NCBI GenBank assembly: GCA_001275005.1
Contig: JWZX01003152.1
Span: forward strand, 1-63,023
DNA from: Chrysochromulina tobinii
Taxonomy: Eukaryota > Haptophyta > Prymnesiales > Chrysochromulinaceae
DNA: 63,023 nucleotides
Direction of reading: 5' to 3'
Part shown: in pieces, positions 46,236 to 55,987 of the stretch
How the letters are laid out: the number at the start of each line of letters is the position of its first letter
Position numbering within the stretch: the first letter of the stretch is position 1
Notes under the pieces: model-generated
Databases searched by the model: none
Told to the model about the DNA's origin: nothing
Seen by the model: only the letters and a program-made list of their open reading frames with translations
Position numbers and translations under genes: made by a program

Positions 46236-47582
46236 ATGTCGTCGCATGTGCGACCAGTCTTCGGGCAACTAGATGGAACGCGCAGCTCGTTGTGGGAATC
46301 TCTCAGGCTCGAACTGCAGCTCCTGATCTTGGAGTCAAGCCCCGGGCTCACGCTCACAACCATCTACAGCGCGACTGCTACTTGCAAGCACTGGCGGCCG
46401 GTTCTTGCGCAAGTGCGCCACGCATACCTCCGAACTCCGAGCGAAGCGAATGCAGCAGCATTGCGGCTGTGCCCCTCCATCGATCACGTTGCGTGCTGCA
46501 TCATAGACGATCCAGCGTGTGAGCGTGAAGATGGTCCAACTCGTGACGAAGAGGAAATGTCGGCACGTATTCCGTTTGCACTCACGGCCCTGCCTGCTCT
46601 CCGTTACATTACGATCGGCCATTGGGATACCAACCACAACGGATCGCATCCAGACTCTTCTGATCTGGGCACGAAAGTGCTCTTGGCGATTTGCCATGCG
46701 CGCCGTGCAGGCGCTTTGAATGCGCTCGAGCACATTGAGCACGGCTGTCACGTCTGTCGAGTGGTACAAGTGCGAATTTGCCGTCAAGTCCTCGCCGAAG
46801 GGCACACGCACATCGATCCTGCGGACGCCGATGGCTACGCGATGTCCGCGGCAAAGCAGAGCTGCATTTGCAAGGAACTGGTTCGGTCGTTGCCTGCGCG
46901 CAACTGTCTTCAGTATCTCACGGAGCACAGTCTGTGCCTGCCTAAACCCCAGATAGCTCAACACGCCATCCGAGCGGGGGCAAAAGACCTCCTCAACAAG
47001 GTGCACCTTGGGTGCTCACGGAATGGAAATGGCAGGCACCGCCCTCCTGACGGGTTTGTGGGAAATTGGGTCGGAAAAGAGTCAAGCGAGACTGGCGCGG
47101 GACCTGGACCCTCCTACTTCGCAGAAAGCATGAATTGGGCACCGCTTTTCGCAGACAGCGCGGGCGCCACCTACTTCGACGTCGTGGTGCTGACTGCCGG
47201 CTATGGTTGTAAAGATGCCGAGGAATACGTGGCCACGGTCAACCTGTTTGTTCGACATGGTGGTGTGCCCAGTGAGCCGTTACGTACAGCAGCCCGCGAG
47301 GGTCGGGTCGCAACGATGCTGGCCGAGTGGGCAGATGGATCTCCGGAGGCAGGCCGATTGGATTGCCTGGCGGTGGAGAAGTGGCTGGCGGGCCCGATTG
47401 GCACAGCTCTTTTGACGAAGGAGTGTCTTCGGACGGTGGAGGGCGCTGAGGATGAGGGCGAGGAGGAGGAGGGCGAGGAGGAGGAGAGTGAAGAGGAGGA
47501 CGAGGACGAGGAGAGTGAAGAGGAGGGCGAGGAGGACGAGGACGAGGCCGTGGACGAGGACGAGGACGAGGACGAGGAGTAG
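46236..47582 (+). CDS. F-box-like protein with acidic tail
   Basis: 448 aa from ATG 46236; the frame is open to 46176 but without an ATG. The N-terminal segment (WESLRLELQLLILESSPG, then TIYSATATCKHWRPVL) resembles a degenerate F-box, and the middle has Cys/His pairs (HIEHGCHVCRVVQVRICRQV and SCICKELVRSLPARNCLQYL). The last 60 residues are a Glu/Asp tract from a GAG/GAC microsatellite. Role as substrate adaptor of an SCF ligase would be inference. A leucine-rich or other repeat domain is not obvious. Confidence 0.6.
   Translation: MSSHVRPVFGQLDGTRSSLWESLRLELQLLILESSPGLTLTTIYSATATCKHWRPVLAQVRHAYLRTPSEANAAALRLCPSIDHVACCIIDDPACEREDGPTRDEEEMSARIPFALTALPALRYITIGHWDTNHNGSHPDSSDLGTKVLLAICHARRAGALNALEHIEHGCHVCRVVQVRICRQVLAEGHTHIDPADADGYAMSAAKQSCICKELVRSLPARNCLQYLTEHSLCLPKPQIAQHAIRAGAKDLLNKVHLGCSRNGNGRHRPPDGFVGNWVGKESSETGAGPGPSYFAESMNWAPLFADSAGATYFDVVVLTAGYGCKDAEEYVATVNLFVRHGGVPSEPLRTAAREGRVATMLAEWADGSPEAGRLDCLAVEKWLAGPIGTALLTKECLRTVEGAEDEGEEEEGEEEESEEEDEDEESEEEGEEDEDEAVDEDEDEDEE
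47440..47580. repeat. GAG/GAC microsatellite (acidic tail)
   Basis: Trinucleotide repeats of GAGGAGGGC, GAGGACGAG type make the acidic C-terminus of the gene at 46236. Confidence 0.85.
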
Positions 47583-48258
47583 GGGTAGGGCGAGGGGGAC
47601 GAGGCTCCTTTGGAGGAGATGGCGAGATGCACATTCAACATTGCACTGCTGTCGTGTAGACTGCGCATCAAATCGTATCTGGCTACGGCGTGCCGACTCG
47701 CGTCGAGCGCCCGTCTAGCGGCCCGAATGCAATGCGGGCGGGGCGTGTCATGAGTAAGATCGTGTAAAACGCACGTGCATTAATCGTATGCCGGAAGTGT
47801 GAGGCCGCCGGAACGCCGATTTACTAAAAATACGATAAACGCCGGCTACGGCTGGGTACGCCTATTCTCGCCCTACGCGTGCGCCGCTGCCTCGTTGGAT
47901 GCGCCGTGACCCGTGTGTAAGTCCGTGTGTGATCGCTGATCCGCCTAAAGCTGAATCCCGAGAGGCGCTAAAGCCTGATCGGCGCGGATCGTACCGCGAA
48001 TGCATCCAAGCCGTGGCAGTCGTGTTGGCTGTTGCTGAGTCGACTGACGACCCCTGAGAGCCTCTGCGCTGACCGCTGTGAACCTCTATGCGCTGTGTGA
48101 GCCTCGGTGCGCTGTGAATTCCAATGAGAGAGGCTTCTGGTCGCAGCGCCACAGTGGGTGGGTCCCACACCGCTTTGAAGCTACGGCCTAGCCGTAAGGC
48201 TACGCACTCGCCTGCTTCCGTCTCCCCCAGACCGGATGAGAGTTTGACCGGACGTTTC
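47583..48258. other. Convergent intergenic region
   Basis: 676 bp. Scattered short repeats (GCGCTGTGAG-like near 48094-48116, CCGTGTGT near 47909). No gene seen. Confidence 0.4.
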
Positions 48259-48954
48259 TCACGGCAGCGCGCCCGCGAGATAGCTGTTGAGCTCACTCAT
48301 GCTGATGCTTGCGCTGCCATCCGTGTCCATCTTCTGAAACGCGGCTTCGAACTTATCCTTTCCCTCGCCATCGCTCACATTGTCCATGCCCAAGGCGGCG
48401 CGGACCGATTCATTCTTGCGCAGAGCGATCAACAGCTCTGCCTTGGACAGGCGGCCGTCTTGGTTCTTGTCGATGAGGTTGAACACCTCAGTCACCCGAG
48501 GATCGATGGCGCTCACCGGCGTCTCCACGATGGGAGCGGCGGCGATGGCGACGGCACGCTCGTGCTCCGGAGCAGAGGTGACCTCGCCGCCAGATATTGA
48601 CTTGGCAGGCGGCGGAGCGTTCTTCTTCGCGGCGAGGTGAGCGAGAACATCCTCCATCTCCTTCTTGAAAGTGGCGTCGTCTGACCCAAGCAACGCCATT
48701 CCCTTGATAAATTCGTCGAGTTCAAGCTTTCCATCGCTCTTCTTCTGGCTATCCAGCATGTGAAAGAGCATCGTCGCCTCCATCGGATCGTCTCCGCCCT
48801 TTTGTGTCGCCATGAACTCGTTGATGTCCACATAGCCATCGCCATCAGAGTCCATGGCCTGAAAGACCTTCTTGCACAATCCCTTGCGGTCGACTTTGCC
48901 AGGTGGCTTGTCGCCGCTCGGCGCCGCGTTGGATGTTGACGCTGCACAGCCCAT
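48259..48954 (-). CDS. N-terminally acylated EF-hand calcium sensor
   Basis: 231 aa. MGCAAST is a textbook N-myristoylation plus palmitoylation signal (Gly2, Cys3), so membrane attachment is likely. Four EF-hand loops are seen: DSDGDGYVDINEF, a looser DSQKKSDGKLELDEF, DKNQDGRLSKAEL and a divergent DTDGSASISMSEL. An Ala/Pro/Ser-rich linker separates the pairs. The layout is that of a two-lobed Ca sensor. The frame is open upstream to 49581, but that part is antisense to POLD4. It starts 112 bp from the POLD4 ATG, head to head. Confidence 0.9.
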   Translation of the reverse strand: MGCAASTSNAAPSGDKPPGKVDRKGLCKKVFQAMDSDGDGYVDINEFMATQKGGDDPMEATMLFHMLDSQKKSDGKLELDEFIKGMALLGSDDATFKKEMEDVLAHLAAKKNAPPPAKSISGGEVTSAPEHERAVAIAAAPIVETPVSAIDPRVTEVFNLIDKNQDGRLSKAELLIALRKNESVRAALGMDNVSDGEGKDKFEAAFQKMDTDGSASISMSELNSYLAGALP

Positions 48955-49066
48955 GGTCGCGACGGCGGCGAGGGAGGCCCTCGATGGACGCAAAAACGAC
49001 CCTCGAGCGAAACGTCGTCCTCCCGCGCGCTTTCGCGGCTCTCCACTTCCGCGCGAGCGAGCACAC

Positions 49067-49585
49067 ATGAGCACGAAGGCGTCGCCACGCAAGCGCGCAT
49101 CACCCGGGTCGTCCAAGAGCGGCTCAAAGGCCTCCAAGATCACACGCGCCGATGGCTCTCCAGGCACGCTCGGAGCCCTCTTCCGGAAGGCACGCACGGC
49201 GCCGCCCTCAGCCGAGCGGTCGAAGCTGGCCGCCACCGCTGCTGAGCCCGAGCATGAGGACCCCGCCGCGCTCGAGGACGAGGATGATGAGCCAGTGCTC
49301 TCGCCCGCCACCCCCGCCGCCGCCGCCCCAGATGCCTCATCCGTGGCGGGCCCCGCGGCTTCACTGCTGCTGCCGCTGCCACCACTGACCGAAGCCGAGG
49401 AGAAAGAGCTCAAGGCCTTTGACCTGAACATGAAGTGGGGACCGTGTGCTGGGATCTCGCGCATCTCGCGTTGGGAACGTGCCAACGACTTCAACCTCGA
49501 CCCGCCCGCGCGCGTCATGGAGCTTCTGCGCGGGCGCGAGAACGACAAGTTCAACAAGTCGCTCCTCACGCGACTGGGCATCTGA
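49067..49585 (+). CDS. POLD4: DNA polymerase delta subunit 4 (p12)
   Basis: 172 aa. The C-terminal block LTEAEEKELKAFDLNMKWGP, then CAGISRISRWERANDFNLDP and PPARVMELLR matches the conserved POLD4 domain, including the GPC.GI.R..RW.RA signature. The family C-terminus is followed to KSLLTRLGI. The N-terminal half is longer than in animals and is basic then acidic/Pro-rich; a PCNA-binding box is likely near KITRAD but not certain. It acts in the replicative polymerase delta holoenzyme. ATG 49067 in CACACATGAGC, head to head with the EF-hand gene. Confidence 0.9.
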   Translation: MSTKASPRKRASPGSSKSGSKASKITRADGSPGTLGALFRKARTAPPSAERSKLAATAAEPEHEDPAALEDEDDEPVLSPATPAAAAPDASSVAGPAASLLLPLPPLTEAEEKELKAFDLNMKWGPCAGISRISRWERANDFNLDPPARVMELLRGRENDKFNKSLLTRLGI

Positions 49586-50091
49586 TCGGTCAGATGTCTG
49601 TCTGAGATCTCGACGTCGGGCAGCTGAAGTGACGATCAGCCGACGGGGTGCATACAGGTGTACGAGTAGTCGTGCAGCGTGTTCCGAGGCTGAGTACCGC
49701 GCGTGTTGAACACCAGAGTTACACAAAGAGAAAGACGGATCGAGGATTTTAGGATACAACCACGCGCCCACACCATGAGTCCGGTCGAACAAACCAACCG
49801 CGAACACTGAATACGAACACACCGATCGCCGTCCTCTACATTTACGACCTCGTCTTCATGTACCCGTGTCGCGCCGGCGCCGCGTTCACTTCTGCCTCTC
49901 TGTCCATGCACACTGTCGTCACTCAACAAGCTACTCGCTCCATTGTCAGCCTGCTGCTGAAACTAAAGCTGTTCAAGACACCGCACGAGCCGCTCGGACC
50001 CCGAAGCACGGAAGCCGCACTCGCTCTCGCACTTGATTAGGAAGTTGTTGGTGGTTGATTTGTGGACTTGCCACATGAGGAAAAAGGTTCA
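49586..50091. other. Intergenic before the RhoGEF gene
   Basis: 506 bp, AT-richer. A 60-codon open frame at 49858-50040 has no features that would support it. Promoter of the RhoGEF gene expected here. Confidence 0.4.
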
Positions 50092-52650
50092 ATGCCAGCC
50101 GACGAATCGCTAGTCGAGGCGTCCGTGAGCGACATCAAACGCGTGCTCAACCTCGAATCCATGGAGGTCTACCACAAATCGCTCACACCGTTGAAGAGCA
50201 GTTCGTTAGATAGCGCGCCAGATGAGGGCGAGCTGCGTGAGGTGATCGAGGAGCTTATCCGCACAGAGAGCACGTTCCTGCGAGACATGCGCTTCACTGT
50301 GAGGAATTTCGCTCTGCCGCTGCGCGAGTTGCTCGACGCGGCACAGGCAAGAGCCATCTTCTCCAACCTTGCGCAGATCCTCGAGCTGCACGCGCGCCTC
50401 GTGAGCGCGCTGCCAGAGCCGGAGGCACGCACCAACCTGCCGACGAGCTCTGCTGCGCGCTTCAGCAGCCACGCCACGTCGCTCGGCTCGCGGACGAGCG
50501 GCGGCGACGACGGCTGTGGCGGCGTGTGCGGCGCGCACGGCACGAGCTCTTCGTCTGTCGCGGCCAAGGCGCAGATCGTTGCGAGCGCCTTTGTCAAGCT
50601 ACAGCCCTTTTTCAAATGCTACACCTCGTACTGCGGCAACTACCCGTACGTGTCGGGGGCGCTGCTCAAGGCACGCAGCAGCCTTCGCGTGTCCTCCTTT
50701 TTGGAGGGCATGGAGCTCACGCACTCGATATCGCTCCAGGCCCTCTTGTTTCGACCGGTGCAGCGCTTGTGCGCCTACCCGCTGCTGCTGCAGCGGGCTC
50801 TCAAGCACGTTCCTCAGGCACACCGGCTGCATGCGCCGGTGGAGGAGGCCTTCAGCGTGATGCAGCAGATGGTGACGCAGGTGAACGAGCAGATGCGCGC
50901 ACAGGAGGCGCAGGTGCGCATGCTGTGCGCCCTCCTGTCCGACGTCACGAACGCGCCACCTGTCGAACATCTTCTAGCGCCCGATCGCTCTCTTGTGCGC
51001 GAGGCAGTCGTCCACATGAAATTGACGAAACTGACCAGCGGCAGCGCCTCTGGCAGCGCCTCAGGCAGCGCCTCTGGCAGTGCCTGTGCAGCAGCGGGGT
51101 GGCAGAGCGGCAGCTGGCTTGAGGGCGAGGATGACGACGCCTCGATCAGCGCTGCCCACCACGACGCCTCGATCAGCGCTGCCCACCACGACGCCTCGAT
51201 CCGCGCTGCCCACCACGACGCCTCGATCAGCGCTGCCCACCACTCGTTCAAGCGCTGCACCAGTACTCCCAAGCCCCTTGGCACGCCCTTGGCCGATGCG
51301 CTGCAGTGGGGGCGGCGGCGCGAGTACAGATGGTACGTGTTCAGCGACATGCTCATGGTCTGCCAGCCGCAGCTGAGCCTCTTCGGTGGCGAGAAGAAGA
51401 AGCTGGCGTGCCGAACCTTCTTTGAGCTGGCCGATCTGCGCGTCGTGCCGAGCACGGGCTCCACCCTCTTCCCACAGCCGGCTGCAGGCGTCGTGCCGAG
51501 CACGGGCTCCTCCCTTTTCCCACAGCCGCCTTCATCTCCATCGCAATCTCCATCGCAAACTCCATCACGAGAGGCTGATGGCGCCGTGTCGGGCCTCTTC
51601 GGGAGCATCAGCGCCACGGACGCCCAACACGGCGCCAAAGACGAGCCATGGACGCCCAACACGGCGCGGGGCACACCCGCAGGCTTGAGCCGCGTGCCTT
51701 CGAGCTTGAGCGCTCTCTCTCGGAGCGCCTCGATGAAGAGCGTCATCAGTGAGTGCTCGCGGAGCGCCTCGATGAAGAGCGTCATCAGTGAGTGCTCGAG
51801 GAGCGCCTCGATGAAGAGCGTCATCAATGAGTGCTCGAGGAGCGCCTCGATGAAGAGCGTCATCAGTGAGGATGAGGAGCTAGCCGAGGCGGGCGGAGGC
51901 AAGGCGCAGAAGCCCGAGGTCCTCCGCCTGATCTACCACGGCGCCGAGTACAAGTGCTGGGCCACCTCCGAGGCCGAGATGGCGGCCCTTGTGCACCAGA
52001 TTAGCCAGCTGCAGCGAGAGCATGCAATGCGGGTAGAGCGCAACTCGCGACGCTCGTTCTCGTTCAGCTCAGCCGATCGGCAAATGAGGGCCGCCGCAGA
52101 TTGTGATGCGCTTTGGACCCCCCCGCAGAGCCATGTGCCCGACGACACGCCGTCCCAGGGGCTTCCCAAGAGCCCGCACCACCCTGGACCCTCACCGCGA
52201 CATTCACATTCACATTCACACCACCCTGGACCCTCACCGCCCAACAACCTGCGGTTGCGGTGGGGCGGTATAGCTCGGCATGCGTTGCCCGCGTCGCTCG
52301 CATCCTCTCGGCCTGTGAATGTGAATGAGGCCTCGCTTGCATGCATCCGTTGCCCGCATGCATCGCTTGCATCCGAGGCCACGGTCGATGGCGCCGCCAC
52401 TTCCGCTGCACGCTGGCAGGCCGCGCATGCCACCGTCGCTGCGGCCCCCGAAGAGGAGACTCTACTAGACGTCCTTGCTGAGGCGGCCACCGCTTCTCGG
52501 CGTGCAAAGCGGACGAAGCACGCGGCAGCCATTCGAGTGCAAGCTGCCTACCGTGGCAGTTCATGCCGCCAGTCCGCCGCCACATTCACATTCACATCCA
52601 CTGGCCGCCAGTCCGCCGCCGTTGGCCGCCACTGCGCCATGCTGCATGGT

Positions 52651-52715
<65 letters not shown>

Positions 52716-55700
52716 TGAGGATGAGGACGAGGACGAGGACGAGGACGAGGATGAGGAGGGGGCGGCGGCGGAAGACGTGATTCTAGCCGTTGAGCCGGCG
52801 CCCACGGCGGCGCCCACGCCGCTGCGGCCGCCGTTTCGAAGGACGTCGATCTCCCTCGATCTCCCTCGCGGCGTCCATCAGAGCTCTCGATCTCCCCCGC
52901 GATCTCCTCGGAGGTTGACGCATGAGCTCGGGGAGCAGATTGCCAGATTAGGCGAGCTGCGTATCCGTCCGCTGCCGCCCGCAATGCCCGAGCCCCCGCC
53001 GGGGTATGAGCGCCGCCTCGGCGTGATGCCTCCGCCCAGGCTCTTCCCGTTACCCGTCGACAAGTGCGCGTCGGAGGGTTCCGTTCCCTCTCGGCCTGTG
53101 AATGTGAATGAGGCATCGCTTGCATGCATCGAGGGCTACATTCCCTCTCGGCCTGTGAATGTGAATGAGGCATCGCTTGCATGCATCGAGGGCTCCGTTC
53201 CCTATCGGCCTGTGAATGTGAATGAGGCATCGCTTGCATGCATCGAGGGCTCCGTTCCCACTCCCGCGCCAACGAGCGGCTCGGCGGCTTCCCCACTCGC
53301 TGCGATGCCCTCGATCTCCCACGATCTCCCTCGATCTCCCACGGCGCCACCGCCACTCCTCTCCGAGCTCGGCATCTCCCACGATCTCCCTCGATCTCCC
53401 GCGGCGCCACCGCCACTCCTCTCCGAGCTCAGCCGCTCGCCCGGCTCGTCGCCTCGAGCGTCGCCTCGGGCGTCGCCACGGGCGTCGCCTTGGGCTTGGC
53501 CACCGACGGATTGTGTATGGAGCATGCCCGGACACCCCTCGCCAACAAGAGCCTCACTTGATCTCCCACGATCTCCCTCGCCAACAAGAGCCTCACTTGA
53601 TCTCCCACGATCTCCCTCGCCAACAAGAGCCTCACTTGATCTCCCACGATCTCCCTCGCCAACAAGAGCCTCACTCGATCTCCCACGATCTCCCTCGCCA
53701 ACAAGAGCCTCACTTGATCTCCCACGATCAGTGGACACGCGCTTCGTTCATGCATCCATGCGCTTCGTTAATGAGGCCGACGATCGCCCATCAGTGGGCA
53801 CGCGCTTCGTTAATGAGGATGACGATGGCCCATCAGTGGACACGCGCTCGTGTATCATCCATGACGACGCATACGAAGCATCCGCCGCCGCGACGCGCGT
53901 GGCGGCGGCGACACGTGCGGAGAAGGCCAAGCACGAGCGCCGTAATGAGCGCCGAGCGTGCCGAGCGGCGGCAGAACGAGGCGCTGTACCGAGCACATCA
54001 GCGCCGCCCTTGTGGATGACGTTTGCGATCCAGACGCTGCAGCACGCGCAATCTCAATCCAATCTGGAGCACGCGCAGCTGAGCGTGCGGCTGGAGGAGG
54101 CACGTCGGCTCCTCGAGAGCGAGAGACAGGCGGCCGCTCGGCGCGAGGCTGCGCTGCGCTTCGTCAACAGGCTTCGTCAACAGGCGGCCGCGCGGCGCGA
54201 GGCTGAGCTGCGCCGCCAGATGCGTGAGCGCAGTGAAGCTGCAGAGGAGCGCGAGGCTTCGGTGCTCGCGGCGGCGCGCGCCCGGGAGCACGCGCTTCGT
54301 CAACAGGCGAGTGCCCGGGAGCACGCGCTTCGTCAACAGGCGAGTGCTGCCAAGCTGAGGGCTGAGGAGGCGAACGGCGCTCGGGATGACGCTCAGGACG
54401 GCGCTCGCGTGCCTGGCATTCGCGACGAGCGCCTTCGCGCGCTCCGAGCGTACTTCTCGCCTTCATACTCGACGCTCAGCACGACGCGCAAGAGCCCCGG
54501 AGGCCCGTCGAGCGCCGTCTCGAGCGCCGGCTCCGGCTCCTCCGCCTTTACGCCAGCGTCCTCTGCCACCTCACCGGATGCCTCGATGCCGCCCGAGTGG
54601 CCGGGATCTACAAGAGGTTCGTCAAGAGGTTCGTCATCGACGCCACCCGAGTGGCCGAGTTCGTACTGTGCGCCGCCCGCGCACCCTTGGAACGTACCGG
54701 TCGCTCTGCATGCAAGTGCTCACGATGACGCCCGCGCACCCTTGGGACGTACCGGTCGCCCTGCATGCAAGTGCTCACGACGGCGCCCTCCCCCCTCTCC
54801 CCACAGGTGCGCACCCTTGGGACTGGGTCGTGCCGGTAGTGCCGGTAGTACAGGTCGTGGACTTGTGGCTCCAGTACGCCGCGGCGACGCTCGTGCAGGC
54901 CCGTTGGCGCGGGCGTCTCACACGGCGCGCGCTCCCGAAGCATGAGCGCCGTGCTGAGCACGAGCGTCGTGCTGAGCATGAGCGTCGTGTCGAGCATGAG
55001 CGTCGTGCTGAGCATGAGCGCCGTGCTGAGCGGCCTTCTGTGCTCTTCGAGCAGTTGGAGCAGCTCCGGAAGTTTGTGCCGCCGGACCCGGGGCGATGGT
55101 TCACAGCCCTCTTCACACGCGTACCCCCCGCACTCGCGCGCTGCTGGCCGCCGCCTGCGGAGGCAGCCGTCCCCCTCCGAGCGCGCCGTGGTGAGCACTT
55201 GCATGCAGGGCTTTGGGAGGCAGCCGCCCCCCTCCGAGCGCGCGAGATCGTCGGCGAGATCGCCGGTGAGTCGTTCAAACCCCACAGCCTCGGTCTGGGC
55301 GCCGTCTCGGGCGACCTTCGCGATGTACTCTCTACCGGTACCGCCTCAGGCAGCACCTTGGAGGGCAGCTGCTCAAGTGCGAGCGCCGTCTCGAGCGTTC
55401 ACGGATTGGACTCGAGGGCGATCTCGCGGGCAATCTCGAGGGCAATCTCGCCAGACGGCGGCGCGCTGTCCAACGCCTCGCCCCGTGGTGCTGATGGCCT
55501 GCATGCAAGTGCTCACCACGGCGCGATGTCCAACGCCTCGCCCCGTGGTGCTGATGGCCTGCATGCAAGTGCTCACCACGGCGCGATGCCCAACGCCTCG
55601 CCCCGTGGTGCTGATGGCCTGCGTGCAAGTGCTCACCCCGGCGCGTTATCCAACGCCTCGCCCCGTGGTGCTGATGGCCTGCGTGCAAGTGCTCACCACG

Positions 55701-55867
55701 GCGCGCTGTCCAACGCCTCGCCCCGTGGTGCTGATGGCCTACATGCAAGTGCTCACCACGGCGCGCTGTCCAACGCCTCGCCCCGTGGTGGATCGCTGCG
55801 TGCCTCGCCGTGCGACACGGCCGAAGATGCGCTCGGGCTCGGCGCTCGACCTCGATGCCGGAGATGA
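50092..55867 (+). CDS. Giant RhoGEF with DH, PH and IQ motifs, repeat-filled
   Basis: Guanine nucleotide exchange factor for Rho-type GTPases. Model: join(50092..54715,54807..55867), 1894 aa. The DH domain covers about 45-300: VIEELIRTESTFLRDMRF, FVKLQPFFKCYTSYCGNYPY, and LQALLFRPVQRLCAYPLLLQ. A PH-like region follows (WYVFSDMLMVCQ, LRLIYHGAEYKCWATSEAEM) split by insertions. Two IQ-type helices are seen: AAIRVQAAYRGSS and AATLVQARWRGRLTRRAL. The rest is tandem repeats (27, 39, 57, 63, 39 and 60 bp units), all multiples of three. The intron 54716-54806 is phase 1 and rejoins LHAS to the IQ frame. The first ATG is 50092. The 3' end is unsure: a second frame runs on to 56138 with the sequence ALLWKEDCLWN, so an extra splice is possible. 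Confidence 0.75.
51136..51243 (+). repeat. 27-bp coding tandem repeat, four copies
   Basis: Unit GACGCCTCGATCAGCGCTGC plus seven bases, at 51136, 51163, 51190 and 51217, encoding DASISAAHH. Confidence 0.95.
51721..51868 (+). repeat. 39-bp coding tandem repeat, nearly four copies
   Basis: Units start at 51721, 51760, 51799 and 51838, encoding SASMKSVISECSR. Each carries an in-frame GTGAGTGCTCG that looks like a splice donor. Confidence 0.93.
52177..52240 (+). repeat. Short insert between 22-bp direct repeats
   Basis: The 22-bp segment CACCACCCTGGACCCTCACC plus GC stands at 52177-52198 and 52219-52240. Between them is GACATTCACATTCACATTCA. Confidence 0.95.
52565..52620 (+). repeat. Short insert between 17-bp direct repeats
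   Basis: GCCGCCAGTCCGCCGCC at 52565-52581 and 52604-52620 enclose a 22-bp insert starting ACATTCACATTCACAT. Confidence 0.95.
52648..52757 (+). repeat. GAGGAC microsatellite
   Basis: A hexanucleotide GAGGAC tract with GAT variants that encodes alternating Glu and Asp for about 36 residues. Confidence 0.95.
53081..53258 (+). repeat. 57-bp coding tandem repeat, three copies
   Basis: Units start at 53081, 53138 and 53195 (19 aa each, SRPVNVNEASLACIEGSVP). Each carries GCCTGTGAATGTGAATGAGG and CTTGCATGCATCG. A diverged copy starts about 52306. Confidence 0.95.
53309..53434 (+). repeat. 63-bp coding repeat, two copies
   Basis: Two copies of ATCTCCCACGATCTCCCTCG leading to GCGCCACCGCCACTCCTCTC, offset by 63 bp. 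Confidence 0.85.
53541..53730 (+). repeat. 39-bp coding tandem repeat, five copies
   Basis: Units start at 53541, 53580, 53619, 53658 and 53697 (GCCAACAAGAGCCTCACTTG plus CTCCCACGATCTCCCTC), encoding SPTRASLDLPRSP. Confidence 0.95.
54716..54806 (+). other. Intron whose donor lies in a repeated element
   Basis: A 91-nt phase-1 intron inferred from frame: GTGCTCAC at the donor, CCCCACAG at the acceptor. The donor sits exactly inside TGCATGCAAGTGCTCAC, an element that recurs five times downstream. GCGCACCCTTGG appears before, inside and after the intron (54679, 54734, 54809). Confidence 0.6.
55159..55243 (+). repeat. Inverted element A between 28-bp direct repeats
   Basis: GGAGGCAGCCGTCCCCCTCC plus GAGCGCGC at 55159 and a one-base variant at 55216 enclose a 29-bp insert. 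The insert (GTGGTGAGCACTTGCATGCA core) is the reverse complement of the element at 54706 and 55498. Confidence 0.93.
55461..55790 (+). repeat. 60-bp coding tandem repeat, five and a half copies
   Basis: Units start at 55461, 55521, 55581, 55641, 55701 and 55761 (20 aa, with LHASAHHG and NASPRGADG). Each full unit holds TGCATGCAAGTGCTCACC or a one-base variant. Confidence 0.95.
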
Positions 55868-55874
55868 GGCGCTT

Positions 55875-55987
55875 CTGTGGAAGGAGGACTGCCTGTGGAA
55901 TCAGAGGCAATCCGAGGCAATCAGAGGCAATCAGAGGCAATCAGAGGCAATCACGGACCTGCTGTGGAAGGAGGACTGCCTGTGGAA
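55875..55987 (+). repeat. 26-bp direct repeats around a CAATCAGAGG array
   Basis: CTGTGGAAGGAGGACTGCCT plus GTGGAA at 55875 and 55962 enclose about five copies of the ten-base unit CAATCAGAGG. Confidence 0.95.

Noticed and set aside
48955-49581. Minus-strand extension of the EF-hand gene
   Set aside because: It is antisense to POLD4. MGCAAST at 48954 is a clear N-terminal acylation signal, so the gene starts there.
49858-50040. 60-codon open frame before the RhoGEF
   Set aside because: No domain or signal and ordinary random length; treated as intergenic.
53541-53730. Regular 39-bp repeats that could look like a CRISPR array
   Set aside because: There are no unique spacers, the unit is a multiple of three in an open frame, and the genome is eukaryotic. 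It is a coding tandem repeat.
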